From Hyphomicrobiales bacterium (GTDB taxonomy: Bacteria; Pseudomonadota; Alphaproteobacteria; Rhizobiales; Rhizobiaceae): a stretch of DNA of 64,000 nt. Both the position numbers and the translations under genes were made by a program. The notes below the pieces were generated by a model. The model searched no databases. It was not told where the DNA came from and saw only the letters and a program-made list of their open reading frames with translations. Location of the stretch: positions 891,558 to 955,557 of the forward strand of contig UICE01000003.1 in the NCBI GenBank assembly GCA_900471815.1, written 5' to 3'. Positions 1 to 10,333 of the stretch are shown piece by piece; the stretch's first letter is position 1, and each line of letters begins with the position of its first letter.

Positions 1-114
1 AATTTGTTGTTCCAAGCTATCGGCCAGAGCGCCATTATATGCGTGGTCCTGGACCCGCTTGCGCACAACGCAATCACGGATCCAGCGTTCAGGCGTGATG
101 ATATACTCTCGCAT
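1..114 (-). CDS. Partial CDS of unknown function (N-terminal 38 codons)
   Basis: An open frame runs leftward off the window edge from an ATG at 112-114; all 38 codons are open. The product begins MREYIITPERWIRD. A GAGG motif lies about 8-12 nt upstream of the ATG. The start lies inside the 3' end of the preceding ABM gene (26 bp overlap), the pattern of a translationally coupled third gene of the same leftward operon. I do not recognise the family from this fragment. The overlap, ribosome site and open frame favour a real gene, but only the N-terminus is visible. Confidence 0.55.
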   Translation of the reverse strand, partial: MREYIITPERWIRDCVVRKRVQDHAYNGALADSLEQQI

Positions 115-436
115 CAAGCGGAGCCTCATCACGGGCACGCAATCCATAGTCGCGCATAACGGACGCGATCCTCAGCCGATAATCAGCAAAGATTCCGGCT
201 CTGCCATCACTTTGGGCCATTCGATGTTCTTCGGTGTTGCGCCAAGCCGCAACTGACTCCTCGTCGCGCCAGAATGACAGTGACAGATAGCGGTTTTCAT
301 CCGATAGGCTGCGAAACCGTTCCACGGAAATAAATCCATCCATTGTTTCGAGTATTGGCCGCAGATTTGCGGCCCGCTCAAAATAGTCTTTGCCGCGTCC
401 CTCTGCTGGCTCGACTTCGAAAATCACCGCTATCAT
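89..436 (-). CDS. Antibiotic biosynthesis monooxygenase (ABM) domain protein
   Basis: A 115-residue single-domain protein of the dimeric alpha/beta-barrel (ferredoxin-like) superfamily. The N-terminal strand IAVIFEVEPAEG, the middle GFISVERFRS and the strand YLSLSFWRDEESVAAWR are typical of ABM proteins, whose members include heme-degrading and quinol monooxygenases; others have no known substrate. No active-site residue identifies a substrate here. The start ATG overlaps the stop of the upstream NIPSNAP gene (ATGA), so the two are probably co-translated. The family call is firm; the reaction is unknown. Confidence 0.85.
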   Translation of the reverse strand: MIAVIFEVEPAEGRGKDYFERAANLRPILETMDGFISVERFRSLSDENRYLSLSFWRDEESVAAWRNTEEHRMAQSDGRAGIFADYRLRIASVMRDYGLRARDEAPLDARVYHHA

Positions 437-762
437 TTGACTAATCCTCCATTCGTACCGGTCACAAGACGCAGAAAGGTTCGATCCTCGCGGCGAATAA
501 AGCGTTTTTCCCTTGCGAATTCATAATTTGCTCGCCCAACCGGATCGGCCATAAGCCGGGAACGATATTCTTCATATGCGGCGAGATTTTCAATATTATA
601 TACCCCATAGGCCAGCGTAGATGACCCTTCATGTGGTGCGTAATAGCCGATCAGGTCGGCTCCGCAGCGAGGAATCGCTTCATTCCAATTGCGGGCATAT
701 TCCTCAAATGCATCTTTCTGAAACGGGTCTATCTCATATTGGATGAAACAGGCGATAGGCAT
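433..762 (-). CDS. NIPSNAP-family protein
   Basis: A 109-residue protein beginning MPIACFIQYEIDPFQ, with the pattern YEIDP...FEEYARNWNEAIPRCGADLIGYYAPHEG typical of bacterial NIPSNAP proteins, another dimeric alpha/beta-barrel family. The start at 762 is chosen over an upstream in-frame TTG because family similarity begins there and AAAGGAG lies just upstream. It is the first gene of a leftward operon with the ABM gene (4-bp overlap) and sits divergent from an ArsR-type regulator 192 bp away. NIPSNAP proteins have no agreed enzymatic role; pairing with an ABM gene suggests metabolism or detoxification of a small molecule. Confidence 0.85.
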   Translation of the reverse strand: MPIACFIQYEIDPFQKDAFEEYARNWNEAIPRCGADLIGYYAPHEGSSTLAYGVYNIENLAAYEEYRSRLMADPVGRANYEFAREKRFIRREDRTFLRLVTGTNGGLVK

Positions 763-815
763 TTTCGTTGCTCCTTTGTGACTGTCTTCACTATGAGCGT
801 GCAGAACTATTGATG

Positions 816-833
816 CTTCGAGGATGATCGAAG
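816..833. promoter_or_regulatory. Inverted repeat, candidate operator
   Basis: CTTCGA-N6-TCGAAG lies between the divergent NIPSNAP operon and the ArsR-type gene. Perfect 6-bp arms in a divergent regulator promoter are what an ArsR-family dimer would need, but no homologous site is available to compare, so this is inference. Confidence 0.3.
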
Positions 834-954
834 TGTTGCAGCCTTTTGAACCTGTCAGGAGACTTTGCGATGCGTCTTGATAGTTCGACCATTTCCGAAG
901 CAACATGGCCTTGCTTCGCTCAATGTCTCACAAGTGACAACACGGAACCGCACC

Positions 955-1650
955 ATGCCCAACAATGCACGATTTGCAGAAATAGCAGCCCTTGCCGGAG
1001 ATCCGGGGCGCGCCAGCATGCTTACCGGCCTTATGGACGGGCGTGCGTTGACCGCATCTGAATTAGCGCAGTTGGCCGGGATTACAGCGCAGACTGCAAG
1101 CAGTCATTTGATGCGCATGACGGAAGCGGGCCTGTTACAGGTCGAAAAACAGGGCCGTCACCGCTATCATCGCCTTGCTTCCCCGGCAGTGGCGCAGATG
1201 ATTGAAAGCATCATGCGACTGGCCGCACCTGCCGCACGCGGCAAGTCGGTCAGAACCGGGCCTCGTGATGCAGCATTGCGGGCAGGGCGCACATGCTACG
1301 ACCACTTGGCGGGACATCTTGGCGTGTCCATTGCAGATACGTTGATCGATGCCGGTCATATTGATCTTGGAATCGATGCAGGCGAGGTGACATTGAGCGG
1401 AATCAAGCTGTTTGAAAGCGCGGGAATAAATGTTGAAACGATTACGGCAAAGAGCAGCCGTATTCTTTGCCGGCCATGCCTGGATTGGAGCGAGCGCAGG
1501 CCCCATCTCGCAGGCGCTATTGGTGCCGCTTTATGCAGCCACTGTTTCGATCAAGGTTGGATCAGGCGCATAGAAGGCACGCGTGCTGTCTCGATAACCC
1601 CCAATGGGCAGCGACAGCTACGCGCGACCTTTGGCGTTAACCTCGCCTAG
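955..1650 (+). CDS. ArsR-family winged-helix regulator with C-terminal CxxC domain
   Basis: A 231-residue protein. Residues 1-75 form an ArsR winged helix (ASELAQLAGITAQTASSHLMRMTEAGLL, then the wing QGRHRYHRLA). The C-terminal half is an added domain carrying CLDWSERRPHLAG, a hallmark of a long ArsR subfamily. It holds Cys172-x2-Cys175 and Cys194-x2-Cys197 plus Cys114, so a metal or thiol-redox site is possible. The start at 955 fits the family; upstream in-frame codons lie in sequence unlike the family. The gene is divergent from the NIPSNAP/ABM operon and probably regulates it. Its stop overlaps the stop of the converging SDR gene by 4 bp. Confidence 0.85.
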   Translation: MPNNARFAEIAALAGDPGRASMLTGLMDGRALTASELAQLAGITAQTASSHLMRMTEAGLLQVEKQGRHRYHRLASPAVAQMIESIMRLAAPAARGKSVRTGPRDAALRAGRTCYDHLAGHLGVSIADTLIDAGHIDLGIDAGEVTLSGIKLFESAGINVETITAKSSRILCRPCLDWSERRPHLAGAIGAALCSHCFDQGWIRRIEGTRAVSITPNGQRQLRATFGVNLA

Positions 1651-2360
1651 ACATGCCTTGTGATACCGCCATCGACGCGAATGTTTTGGCCGGTGATATA
1701 ACCTGCATCGTCTGAAAGCAGGAAAGCTGCGGTTTTTGCGATTTCATTCATTGTGCCGACCCGTTTCATCGGCACATTGTCTCCGGTGCCTGGCTTGTGA
1801 TCCAAACTATCGATAAAACCGGGTAAAAGCGCATTCATACGGATGTTATTTGCGCCATAACGATCAGCATAAAGCTTGGTATATGCGCCGACAGCAGCCC
1901 GATACGCGCAGGACACAGGGAATACCAAGCTTGGCTCAAATGCTGCAAAGGTGGTAATATTCACCCAGGCACCTTTGCCTTGCTTGAGCATATAAGGCGT
2001 TACAAGCCGCGCCATGCGAACAACGCTCAGAACCATCAGATCATTGCCAGCAACCCACTTTTCATCGGTTATGTCGATCAAATCGCCCTTCGGCGGATGG
2101 CCGGTGTGGTTGACGACCGCATCCACACGTCCATAGGCCTCGACGGTTTTATTCACGAGTTGCTCCAGATCGCTCGCCTCGCCAGCCGAACCCTTGATAC
2201 CGATGCCCCCAAGCTCGGCAGCCAGTTCAACAGCGCTGCCCGATGGCGACATCAAGCCAAGCCCGTAGCCGCGATCGTGCAATTCCCGAGCTATGGCGGC
2301 GCCCATGCCGCGCCCTCCGCCAGTTATGATTGCGACGGGAGCTTGTGTTTTATCGGTCAT
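1647..2360 (-). CDS. SDR-family protein with altered active site
   Basis: A 237-residue short-chain dehydrogenase/reductase fold. The N-terminal nucleotide-binding motif TGGGRGMG (residues 13-20), the C-terminal NNIRMNALLPG and the terminal GQNIRVDGG are intact. The active site is unusual: the YxxxK motif reads Y153-R-A-A-V157, so the catalytic lysine is replaced by valine; the usual NNAG is NHTG (84-87); and the catalytic serine position falls in NITTF, giving threonine. It may be a weak or non-catalytic SDR or one with changed chemistry. It ends convergently on the ArsR gene; the function is unassigned. Confidence 0.85.
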   Translation of the reverse strand: MTDKTQAPVAIITGGGRGMGAAIARELHDRGYGLGLMSPSGSAVELAAELGGIGIKGSAGEASDLEQLVNKTVEAYGRVDAVVNHTGHPPKGDLIDITDEKWVAGNDLMVLSVVRMARLVTPYMLKQGKGAWVNITTFAAFEPSLVFPVSCAYRAAVGAYTKLYADRYGANNIRMNALLPGFIDSLDHKPGTGDNVPMKRVGTMNEIAKTAAFLLSDDAGYITGQNIRVDGGITRHV

Positions 2361-2547
2361 CGTATCTGCCTTGATTTATTGAACTGGCAGAGCATGTTCG
2401 ATCAACGCCATTGAAGCAAATGAATTTCAGGCCATACTTCGCTCAAATATATTGAACGATTGCCAGGACAGGCCAAGGGAATTCGTTGGCGTTTTTTCGC
2501 CTAAATCAATTGTATATTCGCTGCCATATTCAACGGGGACTGATTCC

Positions 2548-3210
2548 ATGATTAAGAAATTTGCCATCGCCTGTCTTGCGGCGACGTTTCTGGCAGGCTG
2601 TACAACGACTGACCCCTATACGGGCGAGCAGAAAATGTCGAACACCGCGGGCGGTGCTTTGATTGGTACGGCGGCTGGTGCTCTTGCCGGTCTGGCAGTT
2701 GGTGGCAGTGGACGGGCGCAGCGCAATGCCGTGCTGATCGGTGCTGGTCTTGGTGCTCTCGGTGGAGGTGCTATCGGCAATTACATGGATCGACAGGAAT
2801 CGGAGTTGCGCGCGCAGCTGCAAGGTACCGGCGTATCAGTTACCCGTAATGGCGATCGCATCATTCTCAATATGCCGTCCGCCATCACCTTCAATATTGA
2901 TCGCGACCAGGTAAAATCCGAGTTTTTCTCAACATTGGCGTCGGTCGCCGTTGTCTTGCGCAAGTTTGACCGGACCATTGTCGACGTTGCGGGTCACACG
3001 GACTCAACTGGCAGTATGGAACACAATCAGTTGCTCTCGGAGCGTCGCGCGCTTTCTGTTGCCAATTATCTGACGCAGCAGGGCATCGACAATCGCCGTT
3101 TCGACGTTCGTGGCTATGGCCCGACAGAGCCGGTCGCCAGCAATGCCAGCGAGTCCGGCCGCGCGCAAAACCGCCGCGTCGAGATTCAGATTTCGCCGCT
3201 TACCGAGTAG
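2548..3210 (+). CDS. OmpA-family outer-membrane lipoprotein
   Basis: A 220-residue lipoprotein. The signal peptide MIKKFAIACLAATFLAGC ends in a lipobox with Cys18 as the lipidated residue. Residues about 30-80 form a glycine-zipper segment (GGALIGTAAGALAGLAVGG). The C-terminal half is an OmpA peptidoglycan-binding domain (DVAGHTDSTGS...LSERRALSVANYL...GYGPTEPVASN...RRVEIQI). It probably links the outer membrane to peptidoglycan. The ATG at 2548 is preferred to in-frame codons further upstream because it gives a clean signal peptide. Its 3' end overlaps the converging psuG gene by 11 bp. Confidence 0.9.
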   Translation: MIKKFAIACLAATFLAGCTTTDPYTGEQKMSNTAGGALIGTAAGALAGLAVGGSGRAQRNAVLIGAGLGALGGGAIGNYMDRQESELRAQLQGTGVSVTRNGDRIILNMPSAITFNIDRDQVKSEFFSTLASVAVVLRKFDRTIVDVAGHTDSTGSMEHNQLLSERRALSVANYLTQQGIDNRRFDVRGYGPTEPVASNASESGRAQNRRVEIQISPLTE

Positions 3211-4123
3211 AGAGCGCCACCGCGATTTTTGCGGCGAGGCGAGCATTATTCTCAACAAGCGCGATGTTTGCCACAAGGCTCTCACCCTTGGTTATCGTCA
3301 GTATTTCCGACAACAGGAATGGCGTTACGGCTTTACCGGTAATGCCATTTCTTGTTGCGCGGGAAAGTGCTTCGCTTATGTAGCCGGCCATGATTTCTGC
3401 AGGAATTTCGCTTGCCTGCGGAATGGGATTGGCAATCAACATGCCGCCGACAACGCCAATGGCTTCACGTGCTTTTTGAAAATCAGCAATGTTTTCGGCA
3501 GTATCAAGGCGCAGAGGCGCTTTGAGCGGAGATTGCCGCGACCAGAATGCCGGCATTGTATCTGAACCATAGACGATTACCGGCACGCCTTTTGTTTCAA
3601 GCACTTCGAGCGTTTTCTCAATATCCAGAATTGCCTTCGCGCCTGCCGACACGACGATAACGGGCGTGCGGCCAAGCTCTTCCAGATCCGCAGATATGTC
3701 AAAGCTGGTTTCTGCACCCTTGTGGACACCCCCGATACCTCCGGTGGCAAAAACCTTGATACCAGCAAGATGAGCGGCGAGCATTGTAGCTGCAACGGTT
3801 GTTCCCCCGGTGCGGCCTTCGGACAGCGCAAATGCCAAATCGGCTCGGGAGAGTTTCATCGCTCCCTTCACTTGCGCAAGTGCTTCGCGCTCTTCAATGG
3901 AAAGACCAATTTTCAATCTCCCATCGACGATAGCGATTGTAGCGGGAACAGCACCTTCCTGCGTGATGATGGCCTCCACATCGGCTGCCATGCGGCTATT
4001 GTCTGGATAGGGCATACCATGCGTAATTATTGTGCTTTCAAGGGCAACTACAGGCTTTCCTGCCGCGAGAGCGTTTTCCACATCACTGGAGATGTCCGTG
4101 TATTGGTTCAGGTTCATTGTCAT
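3200..4123 (-). CDS. psuG: Pseudouridine-5'-phosphate glycosidase
   Basis: A 307-residue enzyme that cleaves pseudouridine 5'-phosphate reversibly to uracil and ribose 5-phosphate. Family blocks are clear: VVALESTIITHGMPYP near the N-terminus, GRTGGTTVAATM, FATGGIGGVHKG and VIVYGSDTMPAFWSR. The start MTMNLNQYTD is used because the longer frame adds 15 unrelated residues. It follows the kinase gene by 10 bp on the same strand, so kinase and glycosidase form a two-gene unit for pseudouridine salvage. No nucleoside transporter is adjacent. Confidence 0.95.
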   Translation of the reverse strand: MTMNLNQYTDISSDVENALAAGKPVVALESTIITHGMPYPDNSRMAADVEAIITQEGAVPATIAIVDGRLKIGLSIEEREALAQVKGAMKLSRADLAFALSEGRTGGTTVAATMLAAHLAGIKVFATGGIGGVHKGAETSFDISADLEELGRTPVIVVSAGAKAILDIEKTLEVLETKGVPVIVYGSDTMPAFWSRQSPLKAPLRLDTAENIADFQKAREAIGVVGGMLIANPIPQASEIPAEIMAGYISEALSRATRNGITGKAVTPFLLSEILTITKGESLVANIALVENNARLAAKIAVALSTR

Positions 4124-4133
4124 TATCGCTTCC

Positions 4134-5084
4134 TTATGCGAGCGGATTTGCGGCGGGGATGCACGCAAGCGCTTGGTCGAATTCGTGTTGTGAAAATTTG
4201 GGGCTGGCTGAGTGGACCTGTAGCGTCAGCAAGGATGCGGCCATTCCTTCGCGGCACGCCTGCTCAAATGGCTCGCCGCGCATGAGTGCAGCAATGGTGC
4301 CTCCTGCTACTGCATCACCGGCGCCCGTTACATCTGCAATACCGGGAACCTCCGGCGGCTGGATCGTAAAGACGTTATCGCTGTTAAAGGCGAGCGCGGC
4401 GTTACCTCCATTGGTTATAATTGCGCTACGAAGCCCCTGATCACGTAAAGCGGCATGAATTTGAGTAAGTGAGGCATCTTGCTCCAGGTCCGAAAGGGCC
4501 AAAGCCTCGCGCCGGTTCATGAAAAGGCAAGCAAGCTCGGGAAAGACAGGGCGCAAGCGGATAGACTTTGCAGGGGAAATCGCCAAGGCGAAGATTGGCA
4601 GACTGCCGGCCAGCTCGGCAAGGCGCTTTAACCCTTCCGGCGGCAGGTTGGCATCGCAGAATATCGCATTGGCGGATGAGATGGCATCGCGCACCTTGCG
4701 CCGGCGCAATTGCTTTGGCAGCGCAAGTTCGTAAAGCGCCATATCGGCGATCGCAGCAACCACGTCGCCGTTTTCATCGAGGATAGCCGTATAGCTTGGC
4801 GTGGGCCGATCCATAAACACGACAGAACTGTCCTTTATGCTTGCCAATTCCATTGCCAATGCCACCGCATCTCCGGCAGGATCCGCACCCCGCACCGAAA
4901 GAATATCAGCTGAAATGCCGCGCTGCACCGCTAGCCTGAGGGCGTTGAAAACACCGCCGCCGGCTTCTTCGCGCATAATCCCGGGATTGGAGGCTCCAGG
5001 AACAAAAGGTACTGTGCTTTGGCCCCGCCGGTCGAGATGAGCACCGCCGACAGCAAAGAGCAGCGGTTTAATATATGTGGCCAT
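4134..5084 (-). CDS. psuK: PfkB-family carbohydrate kinase, likely pseudouridine kinase
   Basis: A 316-residue PfkB/ribokinase-family kinase. The N-terminal glycine motif MREEAGGGVFNALRLA and the C-terminal signature DVTGAGDAVAGG, with its catalytic aspartate, are intact. Alone the sequence would not give the substrate; its place just before psuG on the same strand makes pseudouridine the likely substrate, phosphorylated to the PsuG substrate. The start at 5084 (MATYIKPLLFAVGGAH) is chosen because the upstream extension is Arg/Cys-rich and unlike the family. Confidence 0.88.
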   Translation of the reverse strand: MATYIKPLLFAVGGAHLDRRGQSTVPFVPGASNPGIMREEAGGGVFNALRLAVQRGISADILSVRGADPAGDAVALAMELASIKDSSVVFMDRPTPSYTAILDENGDVVAAIADMALYELALPKQLRRRKVRDAISSANAIFCDANLPPEGLKRLAELAGSLPIFALAISPAKSIRLRPVFPELACLFMNRREALALSDLEQDASLTQIHAALRDQGLRSAIITNGGNAALAFNSDNVFTIQPPEVPGIADVTGAGDAVAGGTIAALMRGEPFEQACREGMAASLLTLQVHSASPKFSQHEFDQALACIPAANPLA

Positions 5085-5403
5085 GGTTGAAAACTTGCCT
5101 GGATAAAACTGAAGGTTGCGACGTTGATCGCGTTCCTCTTTCTCTAGACCGCAGAATCGCCCGACGCAACAATGAGAGCGATTCGACCACATCGAGCGAT
5201 CTTAACCCTGGTGCTTGGTAAAACAGGTCAAAACAAAATGTGGACGGCAGTGGCAGTCATGACAAGAACATTATCGGAACAAAATTGATTTCTATATTAA
5301 TTTCAGCCACATAGCGCTATTGCAAAATAAGAACAAAACAGATACAAATAAGTTCACAAACAGGAACATCCGGACTTCATGCATATCACAGGGGTAGTGT
5401 AAC
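5085..5403. other. Intergenic region between psuK and recA
   Basis: A 319-bp divergent spacer. The right half, from about 5230, is AT-rich and holds the recA control region with one SOS box (5266-5280). No ORF with a credible ribosome site and no tRNA-like structure is seen. The left part should carry the psuK-psuG promoter, but I could not place it. Confidence 0.6.
5266..5280 (+). promoter_or_regulatory. LexA SOS box upstream of recA
   Basis: GAACATTATCGGAAC is an exact match to the direct-repeat SOS box GAAC-N7-GAAC (GTTC-N7-GTTC on the other strand) used by alphaproteobacterial LexA. It lies 123 bp before the recA start. The same motif occurs upstream of lexA in this window, which supports SOS control of both. 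Confidence 0.88.
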
Positions 5404-6498
5404 ATGGCTCAGAATTCTTTGCGGTTGGTTGAGGGTAATTCGGTGGATAAAACTAAAGCGCTTGATGCGGCATTGTCGCAGATTGAAAGATCCTTTGGTA
5501 AGGGGTCGATTATGCGACTGGGGCGCAACGAGCAGGTCGTTGAGATTGAAACTGTGCCTACCGGTTCATTGTCGCTCGACATTGCGCTCGGTGTTGGCGG
5601 TCTTCCCAAGGGACGTATCGTAGAAATTTATGGACCGGAAAGTTCTGGTAAGACGACGCTCGCACTGCATACAATTGCAGAAGCGCAGAAGAAGGGCGGG
5701 ATTTGCGCCTTTGTCGATGCGGAACACGCGCTTGATCCGGTCTATGCACGCAAGCTCGGCGTTGATCTGGAGAATTTGCTGATCTCCCAGCCCGATACGG
5801 GGGAGCAGGCGCTTGAAATCACCGATACGCTGGTTCGTTCTGGCGCTATCGATGTTTTGGTTATCGACTCTGTTGCTGCACTGACACCACGTGCCGAAAT
5901 TGAAGGCGAAATGGGCGATAGCCTGCCAGGCTTGCAGGCTCGGTTGATGAGTCAGGCACTGCGCAAGCTGACAGCTTCGATTTCGCGTTCCAACTGCATG
6001 GTCATTTTCATCAACCAGATCCGCATGAAGATCGGCGTGATGTTTGGCTCGCCCGAAACAACGACAGGCGGCAATGCGCTTAAATTCTACGCTTCGGTTC
6101 GCCTTGATATTCGGCGCATCGGTTCGCTAAAAGAGCGTGATGAAGTCGTGGGCAATCAGACTCGTGTAAAAGTGGTCAAGAACAAGCTTGCTCCGCCCTT
6201 CAAGCAGGTTGAATTCGATATCATGTATGGTGAAGGTGTTTCGAAGACGGGTGAACTTGTTGATCTTGGTGTCAAGGCTGGTCTGGTCGAAAAGTCTGGA
6301 TCCTGGTTCTCCTATAATTCGCAGCGCCTCGGTCAGGGCCGAGACAATGCCAAATTGTTCTTGAAGGAAAATCCCGATCTGGCCAATGAGATCGAACTTG
6401 CAATCCGCCAGAATGCGGGATTGATCTCCGAGCAGATGCTCGACAAGGGTCCGAATGATATTGAGGATGATGACAATTTGGATGCTGCTGAAGGCTAA
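5404..6498 (+). CDS. recA: Recombinase RecA
   Basis: A 364-residue DNA strand-exchange ATPase that also triggers LexA self-cleavage. The Walker A motif GPESSGKT is at residues 77-84; [22 protein letters not shown], the [15 protein letters not shown] region and the [14 protein letters not shown] loop are all canonical. The length and the acidic C-terminus ([12 protein letters not shown]) match the family. An SOS box lies upstream and a Rho-independent terminator follows 30 bp after the stop, so it is probably monocistronic. Confidence 0.99.
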   Translation: MAQNSLRLVEGNSVDKTKALDAALSQIERSFGKGSIMRLGRNEQVVEIETVPTGSLSLDIALGVGGLPKGRIVEIYGPESSGKTTLALHTIAEAQKKGGICAFVDAEHALDPVYARKLGVDLENLLISQPDTGEQALEITDTLVRSGAIDVLVIDSVAALTPRAEIEGEMGDSLPGLQARLMSQALRKLTASISRSNCMVIFINQIRMKIGVMFGSPETTTGGNALKFYASVRLDIRRIGSLKERDEVVGNQTRVKVVKNKLAPPFKQVEFDIMYGEGVSKTGELVDLGVKAGLVEKSGSWFSYNSQRLGQGRDNAKLFLKENPDLANEIELAIRQNAGLISEQMLDKGPNDIEDDDNLDAAEG

Positions 6499-6527
6499 GC
6501 CGATAAACAGCGTTATTTGATAGTTGC

Positions 6528-6562
6528 AAAAACCCGCACACCTTCAAGGTTGCGGGTTTTTT
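6528..6562 (+). terminator. Rho-independent terminator of recA
   Basis: The stem AAAAACCCGCA / TGCGGGTTTTT (arms 6528-6538 and 6551-6561) is followed by T. It lies between recA and alaS and probably separates their transcription. Confidence 0.88.
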
Positions 6563-6696
6563 GTAATCCATTGCCGCGGGAAGAGGGATTTTCTGGACAG
6601 CGGCAGAACGCATCGCTACAAGCGTTTCGTTCTATCCCTTCATTTTGGGGAAGTAGTGAATCCGCATTGGATATACAGGATCAGAGGCTGAGAATT

Positions 6697-9354
<2,658 letters not shown>

Positions 9355-9359
9355 TTTTC

Positions 9360-9401
9360 GTACTCCTACCCGAGCGTAAGTCGGGTAGGAGTACACTTTT
9401 T
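9360..9401. terminator. Strong hairpin terminator after alaS
   Basis: A perfect 14-bp inverted repeat, GTACTCCTACCCGA / TCGGGTAGGAGTAC, with a 7-nt loop (9374-9380) is followed by ACTTTTT. It lies 5 bp after the alaS stop and marks the left border of an AT-rich stretch. Confidence 0.9.
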
Positions 9402-9578
9402 AATTGTTATTGGGCATATATTGGTCATTAGACTTATTGTTTATTGCGTGTTTTGAGTTTTTATTTAAACTCTGTAAGTGCATTGAAATAATTTATATTT
9501 CTTATTGATCTTATTGAATTGTATATTTTACAGTCACACGCAAAATTTGTATTTTCTTTTAAATATTTAGGGAATTCC

Positions 9579-10115
9579 GTGAAGAGAATACTTGGTTTAT
9601 TGTTTATTTCGATTTCTCTGAGTTCTTGTTTAACTCCACCAAGTGTTGTGAACGATGTTCATATGACCGACAAGACGGCATATGGTTCAATTGCCACGGC
9701 TTACTATGCAGTATTCTCTTTCTTGCAAGTTCAACCATTCTATTCGACGACGGCCGGTTACGGCTTCAAAACTGTCTATGCGGCTTTTGACAGGGTTAAT
9801 TTCGAGGAAGCCTGGAGTTTTGGAAAACGGCTTGAATTCACCAAAGGCACTTTCGAGAGGCAGCCATGTTTTCAGGCGCCGTGCATGGTCTTTTCGAATG
9901 GCATTGTGATCTTGACCGAAGCAGAGTTCCTGGAGGCGTCGTTCAATGGGTTTGCCTTTGAGCTCGTTGGCAAGTCGGGTAAGGTGGTTGGCAAGGTGAA
10001 CCCACAGGCCTTTCGCGATGCTCTGAAACTCAAGAGTAAACTCGGTCCGCCTGCCGCGCCATCTGTAAGCTCTTCAGCAGAACAGGTTGTGGCCGGGCAG
10101 GAGGGCGATCAATAG
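9579..10115 (+). CDS. Putative lipoprotein, family not recognised
   Basis: A 178-residue protein. The GTG at 9579, read [18 protein letters not shown], is chosen over an upstream start because TTAGGGA lies 8 nt before it and it gives a signal peptide with lipobox LSSC. The mature part contains [23 protein letters not shown], a possible disulfide pair in RQPCFQAPC, and a low-complexity Ala/Ser/Gln tail. I recognise no domain. It stands alone, behind about 180 bp of unusually AT-rich DNA and convergent to an aminotransferase gene 218 bp away. Existence of the gene is likely; its role is unknown. Confidence 0.7.
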   Translation: MKRILGLLFISISLSSCLTPPSVVNDVHMTDKTAYGSIATAYYAVFSFLQVQPFYSTTAGYGFKTVYAAFDRVNFEEAWSFGKRLEFTKGTFERQPCFQAPCMVFSNGIVILTEAEFLEASFNGFAFELVGKSGKVVGKVNPQAFRDALKLKSKLGPPAAPSVSSSAEQVVAGQEGDQ

Positions 10116-10333
10116 CATTACCATTAAGATCGCTCATATAGACCTGCATTTGCACAATCATGCCTTGGACAAGGTCAACGCTGGCGCTGAAAATCGGTTT
10201 GCGGTCAAGGCGACCATGCAGCTGCAATTCGGGAACGCGCTTGTGCACTGATTTGTGAATCATCTTTGAACCAATGCCGCGGGGAACTGTCTATGTCCGG
10301 CAACATTGTGTGAGCTAATTAAAATGGCGCTTA

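Noticed and set aside
846-1061. Alternative 71-codon frame overlapping the ArsR-type gene
   Set aside because: An ATG at 870 has a fair ribosome site, but the frame is Cys/Arg-rich without family features and lies mostly over the regulator's coding sequence.
5352-5367. GTTC-N8-GAAC before recA as a second SOS box
   Set aside because: The half-sites are inverted with 8 nt between; the alphaproteobacterial box is a direct repeat with 7 nt.
10030-10263. 77-codon minus-strand frame between the orphan lipoprotein and aminotransferase genes
   Set aside because: No ribosome site, overlaps the lipoprotein 3' end and has no recognised domain.
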